From NCBI GenBank assembly GCA_016704425.1, contig JADJAC010000002.1, positions 186,001 to 250,000 on the forward strand: a DNA stretch of 64,000 nt, in the 5' to 3' direction. Shown here one piece after another: positions 59,436 to 64,000 of the stretch. The notes beneath the pieces are model-generated. The model was given only the letters and a program-made list of their open reading frames with translations, made no database searches and was not told the DNA's origin. Position 1 is the stretch's first letter. Every line of letters begins with the position of its first letter. The DNA is from Sphingomonadales bacterium (lineage in GTDB: Bacteria > Pseudomonadota > Alphaproteobacteria > Sphingomonadales > Sphingomonadaceae). The position numbers were made by a program, and so were the translations under genes.

Positions 59436-59759
59436 ATGAACCGTATTGTTGCATTCGCCGCCGCACTGACAACGTCAGCCCTCCTCTTTCTGGCGACAAC
59501 CACCCCCGCCCTCGCCCAGGGTAGCACTGGCTACACGCTTGTTCCCGCAACAGCCCCTGCTTCAAGCGAAGCGTTGGTCTCAAGCGAAGTGATCTGGAAG
59601 CGCGCTGGCGCAGGCTATGTTGCGCCAAAAGCCAACAGCCGTGCCGCGATTGTCTGCGCGCAAGCAGCCAAGAAGCTCGGAAAAGTCGCAAGCTTTACTG
59701 CAGACGGTCAATCCTTCGATGAAGCCGCTCTCGCCAAGTGCAATGAAAAGGCCAAATAG
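59436..59759 (+). CDS. Exported small protein of the CC_3452-like family
   Basis: 107 residues with a signal peptide of about 28 residues ending at ALA|QGS. The mature part contains VIWKRAGAGYVAPKANSRAA and IVCAQAAKKLGKVASFTADG, then AALAKCNEKAK; two cysteines may form a disulfide. This matches the CC_3452 family as I remember it, which is common in Caulobacterales and Sphingomonadales and of unknown function. The HxlR gene is divergent, so it is a likely target. Confidence 0.7.
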   Translation: MNRIVAFAAALTTSALLFLATTTPALAQGSTGYTLVPATAPASSEALVSSEVIWKRAGAGYVAPKANSRAAIVCAQAAKKLGKVASFTADGQSFDEAALAKCNEKAK

Positions 59760-59787
59760 GCGCCTCGTCAAAATCCCCCCGAACTCT

Positions 59788-59827
59788 GCCCTTCCTCCCC
59801 ATCCCTTTGGAGGAAGGGCCATTTTTT
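59788..59827 (+). terminator. Terminator after the CC_3452-like gene
   Basis: GCCCTTCCTCC (59788-59798) pairs perfectly with GGAGGAAGGGC (59809-59819), an 11-bp stem with a 10-base loop, followed by TTTTTT at 59822-59827. Confidence 0.88.
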
Positions 59828-59900
59828 GCGAAGGCCGCCAAATTTTACTGTCATGACCACGCTTGCGGCCAGCCACGTCCTTCGGCAATGAGGCATCTCC

Positions 59901-60791
59901 TTGATCGAGATCCATCCGAGCATGACACTCCACGGCCCCACATCGAACAGCTTTATCTCCCAACGCCTTCGGCTTCATTACGCTGACTGGGGCAACAGCG
60001 AAGCGCCTCCATTGCTGCTTTTGCACGGCGGAAGGGACCATTGCCGAAGCTGGGATTGGGCCGCAGAACAATTACGCGATGATTGGCACGTGATTGCACC
60101 GGATTTGCGCGGACACGGCGACAGCCAATGGTCGCCCGATGGCAATTATGAGATGGCCTCGTTCGTCTATGATCTCGCCCAACTGATCCATCAGTTGAAC
60201 CTCGCGCCTGTAACGATTGTTGCTCATTCAATGGGCGGTAACATTGCCATCCGTTATACCGGACTTTACCCCGAAAATGTCCGCAAACTTGTCGCCATCG
60301 AAGGTCTCGGGCCCTCCCCAACTGCACAGGCAGAGCGAGATGCTGTGGGCATTCGCAAGCGTTTTAGGCAATGGATCGAGGACAAACGCAATGCCTCAGG
60401 CCGGCTACCAAAACGCTACCAGACGCTCGACGCCGCGCTAGATCGCATGAAAGCCGAAAACACCTATCTTACCGACGAGCAGGCGCGGCACCTTACAATC
60501 CATGGCGCGAGTCGTAACGAAGATGGCACCTGGAGTTGGAAGTTCGACAATTATCTCAATGTCTGGGCCGCGTTCGATATGCCCCGCGACGACATTCATG
60601 TCATATGGAATGCCATCACATGCCCCGTTCTGATGCTCTACGGTGCCGATAGCTGGGCCTCAAATCCGGAAAAAGATGGAAGAATCGCCGAGTTCAATAC
60701 TGCGCGTGTCGTCGAATATGAAAATGCCGGGCATTGGCTTCATCATGATCAATTTGACCGATTTATGACTGAATTGAAGGACTTCCTCTAA
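59901..60791 (+). CDS. Alpha/beta hydrolase
   Basis: 296 residues read from a TTG at 59901 with GAGG upstream; an ATG at 59922 is possible. Features: oxyanion LLLLHGGRDH near residue 42, nucleophile AHSMGGN near 109, catalytic acid in LMLYGADSWA, and histidine in NAGHWLHHDQ near the C-terminus. It resembles haloalkane-dehalogenase-like or epoxide-type esterases, without a sure substrate. Confidence 0.85.
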   Translation: MIEIHPSMTLHGPTSNSFISQRLRLHYADWGNSEAPPLLLLHGGRDHCRSWDWAAEQLRDDWHVIAPDLRGHGDSQWSPDGNYEMASFVYDLAQLIHQLNLAPVTIVAHSMGGNIAIRYTGLYPENVRKLVAIEGLGPSPTAQAERDAVGIRKRFRQWIEDKRNASGRLPKRYQTLDAALDRMKAENTYLTDEQARHLTIHGASRNEDGTWSWKFDNYLNVWAAFDMPRDDIHVIWNAITCPVLMLYGADSWASNPEKDGRIAEFNTARVVEYENAGHWLHHDQFDRFMTELKDFL

Positions 60792-60812
60792 AACACACTT
60801 TGCCCCGGGGTT

Positions 60813-61622
60813 TCAGGCAACCAGCCTGAATTCAATCGCGGCCAGTTTCGGTTTGGATACAGTCAGAACGTCGCGTGCATAGCACTCCAACGTGCCATGC
60901 TCGCGTTCGATCGCCGCAAATGCTGTTTCAAGGTATTCGGGATGAACGGACATGAGCGTGCGTATAGCGGCATCGTCCATCGCCGGACCAAAATTGGCAC
61001 GAACTGTTTCCGCCCCTGCCGCAATACGGCGCTCCATGTTTCCGGCCTCGTTTGTCAACAAATAGTCCGCCATGACGTCATCCTGATGCACACCCACTAA
61101 GCGATGCAGGAGGGCTGCCGCCAGTCCGGTGCGGTCTTTGCCGGCTAGACAGTGGAGAAGGGTCGCGCCCGTGCTTTCTGCCAGTGCTCCAAAATAGAGC
61201 CGCAAGACTTCAACCAGCTTCGGCCGGAATGGCATAAGTGCATAAAGCCGCACCATTGCCGCGTGCGCTTGTTCCGCAGTCGCAACGTCCCGCGCTGCCT
61301 CAATATGAGGAGCATTTCCGGATCCTGCAGTCTCTCCATCCGCAAACAGGACTTCGGCCGAAAACTCTCGTGGGCGCAGGCAAGGATACAGGGTCCGCTC
61401 GTGGTTTCCTCGCAGATCGACTATCTTTTCGAGGTTCAGCGCGGCAATCAAGTCGAGATCGCTAGGCGTTGCGTCGACATGTTGGCCAGAACGGAAAAGA
61501 CGACCGGTCCTCAGCTTTCCGCCACGCGTCGAATATCCGCCATAGTCCCTGAAATTGTGAATCCCCTGAAGGGGCAATACACGATCGCGCACTTGCGTTT
61601 TTTCTCCACTTGCTGTTCGCAT
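60813..61622 (-). CDS. Tyrosine/serine phosphatase (dual-specificity type)
   Basis: 269 residues. The P-loop HCLAGKDRTGLAAALLH near residues 155-171 is the C-x5-R signature with a catalytic cysteine. The N-terminal motif GIHNFRDYGGYSTRGGKLRT is typical of the bacterial Y_phosphatase3 family. No signal peptide. Could dephosphorylate proteins, phosphoinositides or sugar phosphates. Confidence 0.86.
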   Translation of the reverse strand: MRTASGEKTQVRDRVLPLQGIHNFRDYGGYSTRGGKLRTGRLFRSGQHVDATPSDLDLIAALNLEKIVDLRGNHERTLYPCLRPREFSAEVLFADGETAGSGNAPHIEAARDVATAEQAHAAMVRLYALMPFRPKLVEVLRLYFGALAESTGATLLHCLAGKDRTGLAAALLHRLVGVHQDDVMADYLLTNEAGNMERRIAAGAETVRANFGPAMDDAAIRTLMSVHPEYLETAFAAIEREHGTLECYARDVLTVSKPKLAAIEFRLVA

Positions 61623-61683
61623 TTCCCTGATGAGATGAACGCGGTGCCGTCAACCGAATAAATACGCAGAGGATTTCAATTCC

Positions 61684-62880
61684 ATGTATCCGTTGCTTTC
61701 AGGTCTAAAGGTTATCGAGGCATCATCCTTTGTCGCGTCTCCGACTGCTGGCCTTTACCTAGCGCAGATGGGCGCAGAGGTCATCCGTGTTGACCAGATT
61801 GGCGGAGGCCCGGATTTCAAGCGCTGGCCAAAAGCTTCAAACGGATCAAGCCTGTATTGGGAAAACCTGAACCGGGCCAAAAAATCGGTCGCGTTAAATC
61901 TGGGTACACCCGATGGTCGCGAATTGCTTAAGGCGCTGGTTGCGGCGACCGGCCAGTTTGTAACAAACTTCCCTGTTGATGGCTTCCTGGCTCATGAGAC
62001 GCTTTCTGCCAAGCGGGCCGATCTTATTACGGTGAGGATTATGGGCCTGGCAGATGGCGGCCCAGCGCTCGATTATACAGTCAATTCGGCGGTTGGCTTT
62101 CCCGACCTTACCGGACCAGGTCCCGAACCTATCAATCATGTCCTGCCTGCATGGGACTTGCTCACCGGAGCTTATGCGGCCTTTGCGATGCTGGCTGCGC
62201 TTCGCCATCGTGACACGACCGGACGCGGCAAGGAGGTACGCATTCCGCTCTCGGACGTCGCAATTGGCACTGTTGCAAATCTAGGAATGCTTGCAGAGAT
62301 ATTCAGCACTGGCGCCAATCGGGAGCGGCTGGGCAATACAGTCTACGGCGCATTCGGGCGTGACTTTGTGACGGCTGACAATATTCGTCTCATGATCATG
62401 GCCATAACGCCGCGGCAATGGACCGGCCTTGTCAACGTGCTGGGTATCTCAGGCGAAGTCGCTGTGATCGAGTCTGCGCATCGAGTTTCATTTGCAAGGG
62501 ACGAAGGCGTGCGGTTCCAGCACCGCGATGCTCTTTTTCCACTGGTGGAATCGAAAGTTTCGGGCTGGATCTATGAAGATCTGAAGTCTGCATTCGACGC
62601 CAATGGGTGCTGCTATGGGCCATATCAATCCATGAAGCAGGCAGTCCATGACCCAGTTTTGGTCGGGAACAACCCAATGTTTAGTTGTGCCGAAAATCCG
62701 AGCGGCATGGTCTATCCAGCCGCAGGCACAATTGCATCCATTCCCCAGCTTGAGCGGCAAGCCGCCCGGAGCGCGCCGCTACTTGGCCAACACAGCGATG
62801 AGGTTCTTGCCGAGGTCCTCGGGCTTTCAAGTGGCGCTATCGCCGCACTTCACGACAAGGGAATCATTGCACAGGCATGA
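61684..62880 (+). CDS. CaiB/BaiF CoA-transferase
   Basis: Class III CoA-transferase of 398 residues. N-terminal LKVIEASSFVASPTAGLYLA, NLNRAKKSVALNL near residue 62, and the catalytic aspartate in PAWDLLTGAYAAFAMLA near 158. It overlaps the acyl-CoA dehydrogenase gene at 62877 (ATGA), so the pair makes a short catabolic operon: CoA transfer to a carboxylic acid, then oxidation (inference). The substrate is unknown. Confidence 0.88.
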   Translation: MYPLLSGLKVIEASSFVASPTAGLYLAQMGAEVIRVDQIGGGPDFKRWPKASNGSSLYWENLNRAKKSVALNLGTPDGRELLKALVAATGQFVTNFPVDGFLAHETLSAKRADLITVRIMGLADGGPALDYTVNSAVGFPDLTGPGPEPINHVLPAWDLLTGAYAAFAMLAALRHRDTTGRGKEVRIPLSDVAIGTVANLGMLAEIFSTGANRERLGNTVYGAFGRDFVTADNIRLMIMAITPRQWTGLVNVLGISGEVAVIESAHRVSFARDEGVRFQHRDALFPLVESKVSGWIYEDLKSAFDANGCCYGPYQSMKQAVHDPVLVGNNPMFSCAENPSGMVYPAAGTIASIPQLERQAARSAPLLGQHSDEVLAEVLGLSSGAIAALHDKGIIAQA

Positions 62881-64000
62881 CGCACGATTACACCCAGATC
62901 CGAGAGGAAGTCGCCAAACTTTGCCAGCAGTTCCCGGGTGACTATTGGCGCGCCAAGGATAAACTGCGCGCTTATCCCACTGAATTCGTCGATGCGCTTG
63001 GAAATGCAGGCTATCTCGCAGCTCTGATCCCGGAGGATTACGGAGGAGCAGGGCTGCCTATTTCCGCCGCTGCAGCGATTCTTGAGGAAGTCCAGAAGCA
63101 AGGTTGTAACGGCGGCGCGTGCCACGCCCAAATGTATATCATGGGGACCTTGCTCCGCCATGGATCCGAAGCCCAGAAGGCAAGTTATCTCCCAAGGATC
63201 GCGAGCGGCGAACTGCGATTGCAAGCCTTTGGCGTGACGGAGCCGACCAGCGGCACAGACACGCTATCCCTGAAAACCACGGCCAAACGGGATGGCGATC
63301 ACTATATCGTCAATGGTCAGAAGATCTGGACGAGCCGGGCAGAACATTCCGACCTGATGCTTCTCCTCGCGCGCACAACGCCACGCGAACACGTCTCGAA
63401 ACGGACCGACGGACTGTCTGTCTTCCTGGTCGACATGAAGGCTGCGGTTGGAAACGGGCTGACCATTCGCCCAATCGAAACGATGATGAACCATTCAACG
63501 ACCGAAGTTTTCTTCGACCAGTTGGCAGTGCCTGCTGCCAACCTGATCGGCGAAGAAGGCCAAGGCTTCAAATATATATTGTCCGGGATGAATGCGGAAC
63601 GTCTGCTGATTGCGGCAGAATGTATCGGCGACGCAAAATGGTTCATCGAAAAGGCCTCGGCCTATGCAAAAGAGCGTGTGCTTTTCAATCGTCCCATTGG
63701 TCAGAACCAGGGCGTCCAGTTTCCGATTGCTCGGGCCTATGCCCAAATGCGTGCCGCTGAACTGATGGTCAGCGAAGGACTTCGTAAATACGAAGCTGGG
63801 GAGCCTGTGGGTGAAGAAGCCAACATGGCCAAGATGCTTGCTGCCGAAGCAAGCTGGGCAGCGGGCGAAGCCTGTATCCAGACACACGGCGGTTTTGGCT
63901 TTGCAGCGGAATATGACATTGAGCGCAAGTTTAGGGAAACCAGGCTTTATCAGGTCGCGCCAATTTCAACGAACATGATCCTGTCTTTCATCGCAGAACA
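62877..64000 (+). CDS. Acyl-CoA dehydrogenase (runs off the window)
   Basis: 374 complete codons are visible, with no stop. The start ATG overlaps the CoA-transferase stop. Features: ALIPEDYGGAGLP near residue 51, FGVTEPTSGTDTLSLKTTAK near 120, HYIVNGQKIWTSRAEHSDLM, and the C-terminal HGGFGFAAEYDIERKFRETR. Typical enzymes of this type have about 380-390 residues, so only the very end is missing. Confidence 0.92.
   Translation, partial: MTHDYTQIREEVAKLCQQFPGDYWRAKDKLRAYPTEFVDALGNAGYLAALIPEDYGGAGLPISAAAAILEEVQKQGCNGGACHAQMYIMGTLLRHGSEAQKASYLPRIASGELRLQAFGVTEPTSGTDTLSLKTTAKRDGDHYIVNGQKIWTSRAEHSDLMLLLARTTPREHVSKRTDGLSVFLVDMKAAVGNGLTIRPIETMMNHSTTEVFFDQLAVPAANLIGEEGQGFKYILSGMNAERLLIAAECIGDAKWFIEKASAYAKERVLFNRPIGQNQGVQFPIARAYAQMRAAELMVSEGLRKYEAGEPVGEEANMAKMLAAEASWAAGEACIQTHGGFGFAAEYDIERKFRETRLYQVAPISTNMILSFIAE

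Noticed and set aside
1..64000. CRISPR array, prophage, insertion sequence or rRNA operon
   Set aside because: I saw no regularly spaced direct repeats with unique spacers, no transposase, no phage structural or integrase gene, and no rRNA sequence anywhere in the window.

Overview
The window looks like a chromosomal segment of a sphingomonad (Alphaproteobacteria, Sphingomonadales, perhaps close to Sphingopyxis or Sphingorhabdus). The pointers are the ntrX-hfq-hflX-mazG order, an Hfq made of two Sm domains, the yqeY-dnaG-rpoD operon, short MerR- and LysR-controlled acyl-CoA operons, and alphaproteobacterial families such as DUF4170 and the CC_3452-like protein. Most of it is ordinary housekeeping DNA of moderately high GC, and genus is inference only.

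Layout. 1-3632: end of ntrX, tandem-domain hfq, hflX, and convergent mazG. 3689-10538: a tightly overlapping minus-strand operon running mltB-like, dac, tmk, holB, metG, tatD and a membrane retropepsin. 10637-14321: tRNA-Ser followed by an accessory block of about nine small genes, mostly unknown, separated by about seven copies of a ~65 bp repeat with inverted ends. Two of these genes look like immunity proteins (barstar family and an NTF2-like fold). The block ends at a scar where an N-terminally lost cyclopropane-fatty-acid-synthase-like gene abuts another gene remnant. 15137-18844: NylB-like serine hydrolase, PilZ protein, SDR, purF. 18991-23999: hisI, then a MerR / acyl-CoA dehydrogenase / esterase / phosphotransferase operon with an operator palindrome.

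24291-29551: lolCD, lon, the HU gene, tRNA-Val, DUF4170. 29668-35004: greA and carA-lipoprotein-carB on the minus strand. 35141-39493: yqeY, dnaG, rpoD. 39633-43362: an unknown protein, MoxR ATPase, GFA protein, CoxE-like VWA protein, GNAT. 43392-45724: NTF2-like lipoprotein, DUF1343 protein, DOMON-like protein. 45757-53681: tyrS, two tandem PilZ genes, recG, sdhE, mfd. 53768-56441: a cyclophilin pseudogene with an internal deletion, then LysR and MFS genes. 56545-59759: a methyltransferase facing a phospholipase-D-type synthase, rpoZ, and a divergent HxlR / CC_3452-like pair. 59901-64000: alpha/beta hydrolase, tyrosine phosphatase, CoA transferase, and an acyl-CoA dehydrogenase that runs off the window.

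The part most worth attention is 10.7-14.4 kb: a repeat-punctuated, cassette-like array of small genes next to a tRNA, with orphan immunity-like genes, a pair of genes overlapping in two frames, and a recombination scar. No integrase, transposase, phage structural gene, CRISPR array or rRNA was seen anywhere in the window.
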